Shown here one piece after another: positions 7,613 to 16,940 of a DNA stretch of 64,000 bases. The stretch is from Candidatus Methylomirabilota bacterium. Lineage in GTDB: Bacteria; Methylomirabilota; Methylomirabilia; Methylomirabilales; Methylomirabilaceae. The stretch is from positions 97,850 to 161,849 of the forward strand of contig PQAM01000006.1 of assembly GCA_003104975.1 (NCBI GenBank), given 5' to 3'. Position 1 is the stretch's first letter; the number at the start of each line of letters is the position of its first letter. A program made the translations under genes and the position numbers. The notes under the pieces are model-generated. The model saw only the letters and a program-made list of their open reading frames with translations, was not told the DNA's origin and ran no database searches.

Positions 7613-10599
7613 GGGCCACTATGCCAACGTTCTTGACTCGGATGTTCTCCTTGAAGCGTCTCCGGACACTCCTCATCTGGTTCACCGCACTCTTTGTGAC
7701 GGTCACGCTGATCGCGTTTTTTGTCCTCCCGCCGCTGGCGCGGTCCTTTCTGATACGAACCCTCTCTGATGCGCTGCATCGCGAGGTCGCCATTCAACAG
7801 ATCGCTATCAATCCGTTCACACTTTCACTGACCGTGAAAGGTCTCACGGTCAAGGACCGTGAGACACCCGACACATTTGCGTCGTTCGACCAGCTCTTTA
7901 TCAACCTTGAGAGCCTTTCTGCATTTCGCTGGGCACTGATTCTGAAAGAGGTACGTCTGGATCGGCCCCATATTCGGATCGTTCACCATCAGGACGGCTC
8001 CTACAACTTCTCCGATCTTTTGAAAGGCGACGGCGCAGATCGGGGTGGCGGCGGCGCCCCCAGCCGTTTCTCGGTCAACAATATTCAAATCGTGGACGGC
8101 AGCATCGATTTCATCGATCAGCCGAAACGGACCGACCACACCGTCAGAGAGCTCAACATCGCCCTCCCGTTTATCTCCAATACCCCCCACTACATCGAGA
8201 CATCTGTGGAACCCAGGATATCGGCAACCATCAACGATAGTCGGTATCTCCTTGAAGGGAACACCAAACCGTTCGCCTCCTCCCGTCAGACTACGCTCGA
8301 TATTGACATTACCGATCTCGACATTCCCTACTATCTCGCCTATCTGCCGGTGAAAACCAACTTCACGATCGGTTCAGGAAAGATGACCGTCAAGGCGCAA
8401 CTCTCGTTCATTCAAACGCCACAACCGGCCCTGACGGTCGAGGGCCGCGTCGCCGTCCACGGACTGTCCGTCAGCGACGCGAAGAATCGGCCGCTGCTCA
8501 CGCTGCCCCTTCTGGACGTTGCACTTGCGCCCACGGAGCCCATCGCCCGGCGATTCCACGCCGCGTCCGTCATCCTCGACTCACCAGAACTGTTCATTCG
8601 ACGCGATCCGCCGGGAACGATGAATATTCAGAATCTCTTACCCCAGGATTCCGGCACGCCCACTGATGCCACGACTCAAGAGGCCTCGAACCCTGCCGTC
8701 GTCGATATCGACACGTTTCAACTGAACAAGGGGAGAGTCTCATTTTCGGACGCGGCGGTAGGCGCATTCAACGCGAAGAAGGATGCCGACGAACGCTCGC
8801 CCGCCGAACCGGTCAGCGTTGTCGCCCAGGACATCACGATGAGGGCCGATAACCTCACGACCGGCAGCGAGCGGCAGGGCACGGCCGTTCTCTCTTTAAA
8901 ACTGAATAAGGGGGGCACTATCACGGTCGAGGGCCCCGTCGGCCTTACCCCCTTATCCGCGCAATTGGCCCTGAACCTCAAGGCTGTCGATCTCCGTCCG
9001 TTTCAACCTTATGTCACCGATCGGATCAAGATCCGTGTGACGCGGGGCACCGTATCGGCAACAGGCAATCTGTCGATCAACCAACGGGATGAGTCCGGCC
9101 TGCAGGCCGCCTATACAGGGAAGCTGTCCATCACGCGGTTCGGATCAGTGGATAAGACGTATGCGCAGGATTTTCTCAGTTGGCAGTCGCTCGCGCTTGA
9201 TGATCTGAAGGCAGGCTATAATCCGATCTACGTTCATATCGGCAAGGTCGCGTTGACCGATTTCTACACCCGTCTGATTGTATACCCCGACGGCTCGGTC
9301 AATCTGGCCCAGATCATGGAACCAGGGGCGCCTGAGACGCAGCCGGCGGCACCGACCGCGACCGCGCCACAACCCACGCCTGTCAAGACCTCGGACAAAC
9401 CCGGCACCGATGTCCAGATTCGGACCATCACCCTTCAAGGCGGACGTATCAGTTTCTCAGACACGTCGCTCAAACCGGCCTACTCCATGGATCTGGCGGA
9501 GATCGGCGGAAGGGTATCCGGACTTTCGTCCGGCGAAGCCACTTTTGCGGATGTGGATCTCAGGGGCAAGGTCAACCAGTTTGCGCCCCTTGAGATTGTC
9601 GGGAAGATCAACCCGTTGCGCGAGGACCTGTTTGTCGATCTGAAGGCTCGATTCCGCGACATGGACCTGAGTCCAATGACCCCCTACTCCGGCAAATATG
9701 TCGGCTACACCATCGAGAAGGGTAAGCTTTCCTTTGACCTGAATTATCAGATTGCCAAGCGGAAGCTCGAATCCACAAACAATCTGTTCTTGGATCAGTT
9801 CACCCTCGGGGAGAAGGTGGAGAGTCCTACCGCCACCAACCTGCCGGTCAGATTGGCCATTGCCCTCCTCAAAGACAGAAAAGGTGAGATCCATCTCGAC
9901 CTCCCGGTAACCGGCAGCCTTGATGACCCGGAATTCCGCGTGTGGAAGGTGGTGCTTGAGATCCTTGTCAATCTGATCTCGAAGGCAGCGACCGCGCCAT
10001 TTGCCCTGCTCGGTGCACTGATCGGCGGCGGGGAGGAGTTAGGATATCTCGAGTATGAGCCGGGGAGTGCTGTCATAACCGATGCGAATGCTGCAAAGAT
10101 CGAGAAGTTGATCAAGGCGCTGTATGAACGGCCCTCGCTGAGGCTTGAGATCGAAGGTCATGTGGATGCGGAGAAAGATCGGGAGGGATTACGGCAGCGT
10201 GCGTTCATGCGGAAGCTGAAGGTTCAGAAGTTCAATCAGCTTCTCAAGAAGGGGGAGCCCTCAATTCCGGCCGATGAGCTGACGATTGAACCCGCCGAGT
10301 ACGAGTCATACCTGAAGCTCGCGTATAAGGCGGAAACCTTTCCAAAGCCGCGTAATGTCCTGGGGTTGGCCAAGGATCTGCCGGTTCCAGAAATGGTGAA
10401 GTTGATGCTGACCCACATCCAGATTACCGATGACGATCTGCGGCTGCTCGCGTCTCAACGCGCGATGAAGGTCAAGGATGTCATCCTGCAATCCAAGACG
10501 GTCGAGCCGGAACGTCTGTTCATCATCGAGCCCAGGTCGCTCACGTCTGAGCAACGTGATACGCTCAAGCAAAGCCGCGTCGATTTCACAATTCGCTGA
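7609..10599 (+). CDS. Large DUF748 (AsmA-like) envelope protein with OmpA-like C-terminus
   Basis: The 996-residue product begins with a membrane anchor (LLIWFTALFVTVTLIAFFVLPPLA), followed by long beta-rich DUF748 segments (NPFTLSLTVKGLTVKD; LILKEVRLDRPHIRIVHHQDGSYNF; IQIVDGSIDFID) typical of AsmA-related proteins spanning the periplasm. The last third has an OmpA/MotB-like stretch (SAVITDANAAKIEKLIKALYERPSLRLEIEGHVDAEKDREGLRQRA). AsmA-like proteins are linked to lipid transport and outer-membrane integrity; the specific job here is unknown. It overlaps the mscS stop by ATGA. A low-complexity Pro/Ala linker lies near residues 575-600. Confidence 0.9.
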   Translation: MRATMPTFLTRMFSLKRLRTLLIWFTALFVTVTLIAFFVLPPLARSFLIRTLSDALHREVAIQQIAINPFTLSLTVKGLTVKDRETPDTFASFDQLFINLESLSAFRWALILKEVRLDRPHIRIVHHQDGSYNFSDLLKGDGADRGGGGAPSRFSVNNIQIVDGSIDFIDQPKRTDHTVRELNIALPFISNTPHYIETSVEPRISATINDSRYLLEGNTKPFASSRQTTLDIDITDLDIPYYLAYLPVKTNFTIGSGKMTVKAQLSFIQTPQPALTVEGRVAVHGLSVSDAKNRPLLTLPLLDVALAPTEPIARRFHAASVILDSPELFIRRDPPGTMNIQNLLPQDSGTPTDATTQEASNPAVVDIDTFQLNKGRVSFSDAAVGAFNAKKDADERSPAEPVSVVAQDITMRADNLTTGSERQGTAVLSLKLNKGGTITVEGPVGLTPLSAQLALNLKAVDLRPFQPYVTDRIKIRVTRGTVSATGNLSINQRDESGLQAAYTGKLSITRFGSVDKTYAQDFLSWQSLALDDLKAGYNPIYVHIGKVALTDFYTRLIVYPDGSVNLAQIMEPGAPETQPAAPTATAPQPTPVKTSDKPGTDVQIRTITLQGGRISFSDTSLKPAYSMDLAEIGGRVSGLSSGEATFADVDLRGKVNQFAPLEIVGKINPLREDLFVDLKARFRDMDLSPMTPYSGKYVGYTIEKGKLSFDLNYQIAKRKLESTNNLFLDQFTLGEKVESPTATNLPVRLAIALLKDRKGEIHLDLPVTGSLDDPEFRVWKVVLEILVNLISKAATAPFALLGALIGGGEELGYLEYEPGSAVITDANAAKIEKLIKALYERPSLRLEIEGHVDAEKDREGLRQRAFMRKLKVQKFNQLLKKGEPSIPADELTIEPAEYESYLKLAYKAETFPKPRNVLGLAKDLPVPEMVKLMLTHIQITDDDLRLLASQRAMKVKDVILQSKTVEPERLFIIEPRSLTSEQRDTLKQSRVDFTIR

Positions 10600-10705
10600 C
10601 TCGATTCACATTGACACCGGCTGAAGCGGATGTTAGAAACAGTTTGGCCCTGCTTGCGCTGCACCGCTATCAGAACCTGGCGAATCGGATGAAGGCGGGT
10701 GAGCG

Positions 10706-11410
10706 ATGTTTCTAGACTGGCTGCCAAAGAATATTTCAACTCATGGAGGGGAGATCGACTCGATCCTCCACCTGATTTACTCTGTCACACTGGTCTGGTT
10801 TATCGTCACCGTCGGAGCGCTCCTCGCCTTCGCGCTCCTCTTCCGTCGGCGTGACGGCCGGCGCGCCGCCTACATCACCGGCGATCGCCTGTCGCAGGCC
10901 GCATGGCTGTTGATCCCCACCGCCCTTGTCCTCGCACTTGACCTGTGGATCGATTTTCGAGGTGGCGATGCCTGGGCACGGATTAAGCTTCACACGCCGC
11001 CGAGCGACCTCCAGGTGCAGGTAACCGGAAAGCAGTTCAACTGGGAGATTCTCTATCCTGGGCCGGACGGCCGTTTCGGGACACCAGACGATCTGCAGAT
11101 GGACAACGAACTGCACGTTGCCGTCAACAGGGTCGTCGGTATCGTCCTCAAATCAAAGGACGTGATCCACAGTCTCTATCTGCCCAATCTCCGCCTGCAA
11201 CAGAACGTCATCCCGGGGCGCGAGTTGCATGCCTGGTTCCAGGCCACCCAGCCCGGCGTCTTCGAGATCCCCTGCCTGGAACTGTGCGGATTCGGCCATT
11301 CCGGGATGGTCGGACGTCTGATCGTCCATTCGGCCGACGACTACAACCAATGGGTGCAGGAACAGTGGCCGTCCACGTCACGCTCGACCACGGCAATCAC
11401 TCAACCATGA
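10706..11410 (+). CDS. coxB: Cytochrome c oxidase subunit II
   Basis: This subunit carries the binuclear CuA centre that takes electrons from cytochrome c on the outer face of the cytoplasmic membrane. Two N-terminal transmembrane helices (residues ~20-45 and ~62-82) precede a cupredoxin domain. The CuA ligands are visible as the histidine in DVIHSLYLPNLRLQQNVIPG and the CLELCGFGHSGM block (Cys, Glu carbonyl, Cys, His, Met). There is no lipobox and no fused cytochrome c domain. Its stop overlaps the coxA start by ATGA. It is the first gene of a coxBACD operon. Confidence 0.95.
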   Translation: MFLDWLPKNISTHGGEIDSILHLIYSVTLVWFIVTVGALLAFALLFRRRDGRRAAYITGDRLSQAAWLLIPTALVLALDLWIDFRGGDAWARIKLHTPPSDLQVQVTGKQFNWEILYPGPDGRFGTPDDLQMDNELHVAVNRVVGIVLKSKDVIHSLYLPNLRLQQNVIPGRELHAWFQATQPGVFEIPCLELCGFGHSGMVGRLIVHSADDYNQWVQEQWPSTSRSTTAITQP

Positions 11411-13131
11411 CGACCCCTCCGGCAGTCGGCCCCATTCCCTCCCCTACAGCCCCTCCCGTCCATGGGGCGCACGGGTTCTGGCAGACCTGCGTCTTCTCAA
11501 CCGATCACAAAACCATCGCTAAACAGTATCTGTTCCTCGGCCTCTTTATGGCGCTGGTCGGCGGCTACCTGGTCTATGTGATGCGATGGCAACTCGCCTT
11601 CCCCGACACGTCGATCCCGGGATTCGGATTCGTGGGGCCGGAGACCTATAACGCCCTGGCCACGAACCATGGAACGATCATGGTCTTCTTTGTGGCGATG
11701 CCGATCCTGCTCGGCGCCCTGGGCAACTTCCTGATTCCCCTCATGATCGGCGCCAGGGATATGGCCTTCCCCCGGCTCAACATGCTCTCCTTCTGGACCC
11801 TCTTTGTCGCATCACTCGTCCTGCTGTCGTCCTTTTTCGTTCCAGGAGGCGCGGCGGCAGCGGGGTGGACCGGCTATGCGCCGCTGAGCGCCAGGGCCGA
11901 ATATACCGGCGTGAATTGGGGGATCAACCTCTGGCTGCTCGCCCACGCACTTGAGTTTGCCTCATTCCTGATGGGCGGCGTCAATTTTCTGACGACCGCC
12001 ATCACCATGCGCGCGCCGGGGATGACCTACCTCCGCCTGCCGCTCCTTGTCTGGCAGCAGATGACCGCCTCTGTCATCTTTCTGCTCTCCGTCGGACCTT
12101 TGATCGCCGCCGCTCTGATGTTGCTGATGGATCGGCTGTTGGACACCGGCTTTTTTGTGCCCGAACAGGGCGGCGATCCGTTGCTGTGGCAACACCTGTT
12201 CTGGTTCTTTGGCCACCCGGAGGTCTACGTCCTCCTGATGCCCGGTCTTGGGGCGGTGCTCGAAGTCCTTACGGTCTTTTCGCGAAAACCGGTCTTCGGC
12301 TACCGGTGGATCATCTACGCGACGATCTCCGTCGGCCTCCTCAGCCTCATCGTCTGGGCCCACCATATGTTTATCAGCGGCATGGACCCTCGACTGGCGA
12401 TGCCGTTCAGCATCACCACCATCCTGATCTCCGTCCCGATCGCACTGATCGTCTTCTCGATGATTCTCACCCTGTGGAAAGGCTCGATCCGGTTTACCAT
12501 CCCGATGCTCTGGGCCCTGGCGTTTGTCGTCATGTTCATCACCGGCGGACTCACCGGCATCGTCCTCGGTTCCGCGCCGGCCAACATTCAGGTCCACGGG
12601 ACCTATTTTGTCGTGGCCCACTTTCACTACGTCCTGCTGAGCGTCGTCATCTTCGGCAGTTTTACCGGCATCTACTTCTGGTTCCCCAAGATGTTCGGTC
12701 GGATAATGAACGCGCCTCTCAGTTATCTGCACTTTCTGCTTACCCTTATTTTCTTCAACCTCACCTTCTTTCCGATGCATGCCGTCGGACTGGCCGGGAT
12801 GCCGCGCCGTATCGCAAACCCACTCCAGTACGAGCTTCTACAATCGGTTCAACCGCTGAACGTCTACATTACGTTCAGCGCCATCGGGCTGACGCTCGCC
12901 CAGTTTCTCTTTCTGATCAACCTTGCCTGGAGCATTATGGCCGGAAAACAGGCCGATGCGAACCCATGGGAGTCGGCGACCCTCGAGTGGACCCTCCCCT
13001 CCCCTCCCCCTCACGGCAACTGGGGCGAGACACTTCCGACCGTCTACCGCGGTCCTTATGACTATAGCCCGCCGGGCGTTCGCGAGGACTATCTGCCGCA
13101 GGATCGCGCGACGACGGCAAGGCCCGGCTAG
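11407..13131 (+). CDS. coxA: Cytochrome c oxidase subunit I (A-type heme-copper oxidase)
   Basis: The 574-residue catalytic subunit has about 12 helices and reduces O2 to water while pumping protons. Visible motifs are the low-spin heme ligand in LATNHGTIMVF, GARDMAFPRLN, WFFGHPEVYVLLMPG (CuB histidine, cross-linked tyrosine and the D-channel glutamate, which marks the A family), WAHHMFISGMDP (two CuB histidines) and VAHFHYVLL (both heme ligands). The upstream open frame to 11284 lies inside coxB and is ignored in favour of ATG 11407. The C-terminal tail is proline-rich. Terminal oxidases fit an organism exposed to at least traces of oxygen. Confidence 0.97.
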   Translation: MTTPPAVGPIPSPTAPPVHGAHGFWQTCVFSTDHKTIAKQYLFLGLFMALVGGYLVYVMRWQLAFPDTSIPGFGFVGPETYNALATNHGTIMVFFVAMPILLGALGNFLIPLMIGARDMAFPRLNMLSFWTLFVASLVLLSSFFVPGGAAAAGWTGYAPLSARAEYTGVNWGINLWLLAHALEFASFLMGGVNFLTTAITMRAPGMTYLRLPLLVWQQMTASVIFLLSVGPLIAAALMLLMDRLLDTGFFVPEQGGDPLLWQHLFWFFGHPEVYVLLMPGLGAVLEVLTVFSRKPVFGYRWIIYATISVGLLSLIVWAHHMFISGMDPRLAMPFSITTILISVPIALIVFSMILTLWKGSIRFTIPMLWALAFVVMFITGGLTGIVLGSAPANIQVHGTYFVVAHFHYVLLSVVIFGSFTGIYFWFPKMFGRIMNAPLSYLHFLLTLIFFNLTFFPMHAVGLAGMPRRIANPLQYELLQSVQPLNVYITFSAIGLTLAQFLFLINLAWSIMAGKQADANPWESATLEWTLPSPPPHGNWGETLPTVYRGPYDYSPPGVREDYLPQDRATTARPG

Positions 13132-13142
13132 GAGCGACATCG

Positions 13143-13709
13143 ATGCGCATGGCACTGGCCTCCGACCAGCCCGCTCGTCGCGGCAAGATCGCGGTCTGGT
13201 GGTTGATCGCCTCCGAGGTGATGATCTTTGGAGGCGCCGTCGGCAGTTATATCCTGGCCAGGGCGGCCGGCCCGGGATGGACTGGAGAGGCCGCACACCT
13301 GAGCGCCGTCCTGGCTACGATCAACACCTTTGTCCTGCTGACCAGCAGCATGACGATGGCAATGGCCTTTGCGGCCTATCAAACGGCGGATCAGCGCGGG
13401 GTACGAAAATTTCTCTTACTCACCATCCTGCTTGGACTCGCATTCCTCGGGATCAAGGCCTACGAGTATGTTTCCCATATTGGAGAGGGTCTGGTCCCCT
13501 GGAGCGGAGCCTTCTGGTCCTTTTATTACCTGTTGACCGGCCTGCACGCCTTGCATGTCGTTGCCGGGCTTATTGTCAACGAGATCGTATGGCTGGCAGC
13601 CGGCAAGGGGCTGAGCACCGGCTATCGCATCGAGATTGCGGGACTCTACTGGCACTTTGTCGACATCGTCTGGATCTTTCTCTTCCCACTCCTCTATCTT
13701 TCGTACTAA
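13143..13709 (+). CDS. coxC: Cytochrome c oxidase subunit III
   Basis: This 188-residue inner-membrane protein of five helices supports stability and proton uptake of the oxidase core. Typical segments are WWLIASEVMIFGGAVGSYIL, LTGLHALHVVAGLI and IEIAGLYWHFVDIVWIFLFPLLYL. The length matches the short, five-helix bacterial form. It starts 11 bases after coxA and is followed by the subunit IV gene. Confidence 0.95.
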   Translation: MRMALASDQPARRGKIAVWWLIASEVMIFGGAVGSYILARAAGPGWTGEAAHLSAVLATINTFVLLTSSMTMAMAFAAYQTADQRGVRKFLLLTILLGLAFLGIKAYEYVSHIGEGLVPWSGAFWSFYYLLTGLHALHVVAGLIVNEIVWLAAGKGLSTGYRIEIAGLYWHFVDIVWIFLFPLLYLSY

Positions 13710-13760
13710 TATGAGACGTAGATGCGGGCGGCGGGCGGAAGAGTGTACAGGACACCTCAG

Positions 13761-14039
13761 ATGACGGCTGAACGGGTCCATCCGAACTATATTACAATCT
13801 GGATCTGGCTGATCGTTTTGATGCTGGCCGGGGTGATGGCAACCTTACTGCCGCTGGACAGCTCAGTCATCGTCGGCCTGATCTTTGTCATTGCGTCCGT
13901 CAAGGCCGTCCTGGTCGCATTGAACTACATGCACCTGAAATCTGAGAATTGGCTGATCTACGCCCTGGCGATCGTGCCGGTATTGTTGGTGGTGGCCATG
14001 ATATTGGTCCTGTTTCCGGATATCGTCTATCGTCATTGA
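13761..14039 (+). CDS. coxD: Cytochrome c oxidase subunit IV
   Basis: This small membrane protein of the prokaryotic COX4 type has three hydrophobic helices (YITIWIWLIVLMLAGVMATLL; VIVGLIFVIASVKAVLVAL; WLIYALAIVPVLLVVAMILVLF) separated by the family stretch NYMHLKSE. ATG 13761 gives 92 residues; the open frame reaches back to 13722 (105 residues) and neither start has a strong ribosome-binding site. As the last cox gene of the operon it probably assists assembly or stability of the complex. Confidence 0.9.
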   Translation: MTAERVHPNYITIWIWLIVLMLAGVMATLLPLDSSVIVGLIFVIASVKAVLVALNYMHLKSENWLIYALAIVPVLLVVAMILVLFPDIVYRH

Positions 14040-14107
14040 GTCTCTCGTCCGGCGTAGCATCATGATATCTCTCATTCCCTGTATCGTAAGGAGCATTGGG
14101 CAGAACC

Positions 14108-15223
14108 ATGGCTAAAGGCGCGGATGTCGTTATTATAGGAGGCGGGATTATCGGCGTAGCCTGCGCCTACGCCCTGACCCGCGCTCACGTGAAACGTGTC
14201 GTCCTGGTTGAGCGTGGCAGGCTTGGCCGCGAGGCGTCGCGAGCATCGGCGGGTATGCTGGTGCCCCAGGGCGAGGCGGAGGGACCCGGACCATTGTTCG
14301 ACCTCTCCCTTGCCGCACGAAATCGCTATCGGACACTGGCCGATGAGCTTCGAGACGCGACTGGGGAGGACATCGAGTATTGTCGGTGGGGACTGCTGTA
14401 CCTTGTCGATCCGGCCGAACATGAGGCCGCCAAAGGGCGAGCCGCGTGGCAGCGGGCGGCCGGCCTCCGCGTCGAGGAGTTGTCCGGACGTGAAGTACGC
14501 GCCCTGGAGCCGATCCTGAGTCCCGAGATCGGCGGCGCGCTCTTCTTTCCCGACGAGGCGCATGTACGGCCCTGCACCGTCGTCTCGTCGCTGGCGGCCG
14601 CAGCACAAGCCGGCGGCGCCGAGATTCTCGAGCAGGTCGAGGCGGTCGATTTCGTTCTCAGCGACGACCGGGTACGGGGTGTGAACGTCGGCGGGAAGAC
14701 GATCCTCGCGGACACCGTCGTGGTCAGCGCCGGGGCGTGGTCCGGGCATCTGCTGGATCGCATCGGCCACCGGCTGCCGACGGAGCCGGTGCGCGGCCAG
14801 ATCGTTCGCACTCGATTCGATCGCCCGCCGCTTACCCACCTGGTCTGGGGTCCGTTGGGCTATTTGGTACCACGACTGAACGGCGAGGTCTTAATCGGAA
14901 CCACCGTGGAGCAGGCAGGATACGCCTCGACCCCCACCCTGGCAGGTGTCGCGGGGCTGGTTGCGGCCGCCGGGGCAATGGCGCCCACGCTCATGGCCGC
15001 GCCCTTCGATCGGGTCTGGGCGGGACTGCGACCCCGGCTGCCCGATGGCCTGCCGGCCATCGGCCGCTTTGCGGATATCCTGAATCTGTACGTGGCGACC
15101 GGCCACTACCGGACGGGGATCCTGCTGGGACCGCTCACGGGGGAACTGCTTGCCGATCTGATCCTGGGTAAAGAGCCGGCCTTTCCCCTCCAGGCCTTCT
15201 CCCCCGATCGCTTTGGCCGGTAA
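14108..15223 (+). CDS. thiO: Glycine oxidase-like FAD-dependent amine oxidase
   Basis: This is a flavoprotein of the DAO family. The N-terminal dinucleotide-binding motif VVIIGGGIIGVACAYAL is followed by the ERGRLGREASRASAGML stretch typical of ThiO/glycine oxidases, and the C-terminal FAD-binding part has VWAGLRPRLPDGLPAIG and ATGHYRTGILLGP. ThiO makes dehydroglycine (iminoglycine) for the thiazole half of thiamine. No other thi genes are nearby, so another small-amine substrate is possible. ATG 14108 is preferred; a TTG 12 bases upstream is too close to the AAGGAG. Confidence 0.85.
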   Translation: MAKGADVVIIGGGIIGVACAYALTRAHVKRVVLVERGRLGREASRASAGMLVPQGEAEGPGPLFDLSLAARNRYRTLADELRDATGEDIEYCRWGLLYLVDPAEHEAAKGRAAWQRAAGLRVEELSGREVRALEPILSPEIGGALFFPDEAHVRPCTVVSSLAAAAQAGGAEILEQVEAVDFVLSDDRVRGVNVGGKTILADTVVVSAGAWSGHLLDRIGHRLPTEPVRGQIVRTRFDRPPLTHLVWGPLGYLVPRLNGEVLIGTTVEQAGYASTPTLAGVAGLVAAAGAMAPTLMAAPFDRVWAGLRPRLPDGLPAIGRFADILNLYVATGHYRTGILLGPLTGELLADLILGKEPAFPLQAFSPDRFGR

Positions 15224-15335
15224 TCGCACCGGCCAACAGTCCTTCAGCTCTCGCCGGCTCCACACACAGTGATCCGCCTTGGGTCGTTGCCAGAAACGAT
15301 TTGTCCCGAACCATCCCCTCTTCGCGCGCTCCCCT

Positions 15336-15486
15336 TATTGATCCTTGCATAAGTAATGGAAAGCGAACCAGACACCTATCCGTTCAGCCTGAGCTTGTCG
15401 AAGGCCGTTCCGTTCATGGTTCGACTGGCTCACCACGAACGGAAATGAGACATCAACTCCGCGCCTTACTTATGCAAGCTTCAATA
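15336..15486. mobile_element. MITE-like element with terminal inverted repeats and internal REP-type hairpin
   Basis: A 13-base perfect inverted repeat, CTTGCATAAGTAA at 15344-15356 and its complement at 15466-15478, extends outward through two mismatched bases and a further matching TATTGA on each side, giving 21-base ends and a 151-base unit. Inside lies a hairpin-forming palindromic repeat (about 15380-15442) of the widespread kind whose accidental translation reads QPELVEGRSVHGS. It contains no transposase, so it would be non-autonomous. The rest of the 15224-15617 gap holds only the promoter of the next gene. Confidence 0.6.
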
Positions 15487-15578
15487 GCAACAGCGTTGGA
15501 GAAGGAACTGCATCATGGAGCGACCCGGTATCTCAGGAAGAGCGTCTTATGGGACACCCGGCCGTACAAGACCATCTC

Positions 15579-15607
15579 TTGACGGCGTGTCATAATGCCA
15601 CTATACT
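15579..15607 (+). promoter_or_regulatory. Near-consensus promoter of the ATPase gene
   Basis: TTGACG (15579-15584), a 17-base spacer and TATACT (15602-15607) form a near-consensus sigma-70 promoter. The expected start point, about 15614, is only a few bases from the ATG at 15618, so the message would be leaderless or nearly so. No ribosome-binding site is visible. Confidence 0.6.
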
Positions 15608-15617
15608 GTGAAACACT

Positions 15618-16841
15618 ATGATATATAGACGCCGCGAGATTACGCAAGCCATTAAGGAAGCCCTACAGGATATGCCCGTTGTGGTGGTTACCGGCTTACG
15701 ACAAACTGGTAAGAGCACCCTTTTGAAGATGGAGTCCGGTCTCAAGGGGCGGCGATATATCAACTTCGATGATTTTGCATACTTCGCGGCCGCAAGAGAA
15801 GACCCTGAAAGGTTTGTACCGAATGACCAACCGGTGACCATTGATGAAGCGCAGAAGTGTCCCGAGATATTGACGGCGATCAAGAAGGTCGTAGATAGCC
15901 GCCGAAGGCCAGGGCAGTTCTTACTGTCCGGTTCTGCAAATTTCGCAATGCTCAAAGGGATCTCTGAAACACTCGCCGGGAGGGCGATTTATTTCACCCT
16001 GCACCCCTTTTCCCGTAGGGAAATTACGGGGGAGATTTCGATAGCCCCTTTTATCTATGACTTCTTTCATACACAGGAGATTCCGAGCTCTGTCACAGTA
16101 ACGCCGGTAAGTTCGGAGGATGTTCTTACGGGGGGCATGCCCTCCGTATGTCTTGGGGAGGTAAGGAACAAGGACCTCTGGTTTAAGGGGTACGAGCAGA
16201 CATACCTTGAGAGGGACCTCAGAGACTTGAGCCAGATCGGACACATCGTCTCGTTCAGACATCTGCTACACCTCACCGCATTGCGGTCCGCCCAGCTCTT
16301 GAGCATCAGTCAACTCGGGAGAGATGCAAAGCTGAACGTAGCAACGACATCGAGATACCTGGCTTTATTGGAGGCATCTTTTGTTGTACACCGCATTCCT
16401 CCCTATCTCAGAAACCCGGCGTCAAGGCTCATCAGGTCTTCGAAAGTCTATATGTGCGACTCGGGCCTTGCCTGTTATCTGGCAGGGATCAAAGGTCCCG
16501 ATCGAGATCTTCAAGAGATTCTCAGGGGGCCTATGCTCGAAACATATGTGGCGCAGAATCTTTCGGCGATCATGGCTACAAAGTGGCCCGAGGCAAGTCT
16601 CTGTTTCTGGAGCATTCAGGGAAGGTACGAGGTTGACTTCATTGTCGAGGCAGGCACACGATGCCTCGCTATCGAGGTCAAGGGGGCAACCCGTTGGGAT
16701 GACAAGGACCTCTCCGGCCTCAGGGCCTTTATTGCGGCAACACCGCAATGCGTGGCCGGGATTCTCGCCTATAACGGCGAACAGGCGGTGAGACTCGGTG
16801 AGAAATTATGGGCGATCCCGTTGGGGACTATACTTTCGTAG
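15618..16841 (+). CDS. AAA_14/DUF4143 family ATPase
   Basis: The 407-residue protein has Walker A in VVVVTGLRQTGKSTLL (residues ~20-35), a Walker B-like VTIDEAQKCPEI near 75-86, a sensor-like LLSGSANFAML, and a C-terminal DUF4143 domain with an endonuclease-like core (EVDFIVE ... CLAIEVKGATRW). This is a common, poorly characterised family often found with mobile or defence genes; a role in DNA or toxin-like processes has been proposed but is not established. It stands alone behind its own promoter and next to a MITE-like element, suggesting lateral arrival. Confidence 0.9.
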   Translation: MIYRRREITQAIKEALQDMPVVVVTGLRQTGKSTLLKMESGLKGRRYINFDDFAYFAAAREDPERFVPNDQPVTIDEAQKCPEILTAIKKVVDSRRRPGQFLLSGSANFAMLKGISETLAGRAIYFTLHPFSRREITGEISIAPFIYDFFHTQEIPSSVTVTPVSSEDVLTGGMPSVCLGEVRNKDLWFKGYEQTYLERDLRDLSQIGHIVSFRHLLHLTALRSAQLLSISQLGRDAKLNVATTSRYLALLEASFVVHRIPPYLRNPASRLIRSSKVYMCDSGLACYLAGIKGPDRDLQEILRGPMLETYVAQNLSAIMATKWPEASLCFWSIQGRYEVDFIVEAGTRCLAIEVKGATRWDDKDLSGLRAFIAATPQCVAGILAYNGEQAVRLGEKLWAIPLGTILS

Positions 16842-16940
16842 ATCCCCCTACTGCCACCGCTTCCCCCCGAATCCACGATCCCCTCTCCTCCAGATATGAG
16901 GGAGAGGACTGAGGTGAGGGAGTACGTCGGGCTTGTTCCG

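Noticed and set aside
15224..15335. Search for a tRNA, including selenocysteine tRNA, in intergenic gaps
   Set aside because: No cloverleaf-like sequence with a recognisable T-arm was seen here or in the other gaps. The GGTTCGACT at about 15416-15424 belongs to the palindromic repeat.
15301..15582. 93-codon plus-strand frame between thiO and the ATPase gene
   Set aside because: It includes the translated palindromic repeat (QPELVEGRSVHGS), a well-known spurious product, and crosses the MITE-like element.
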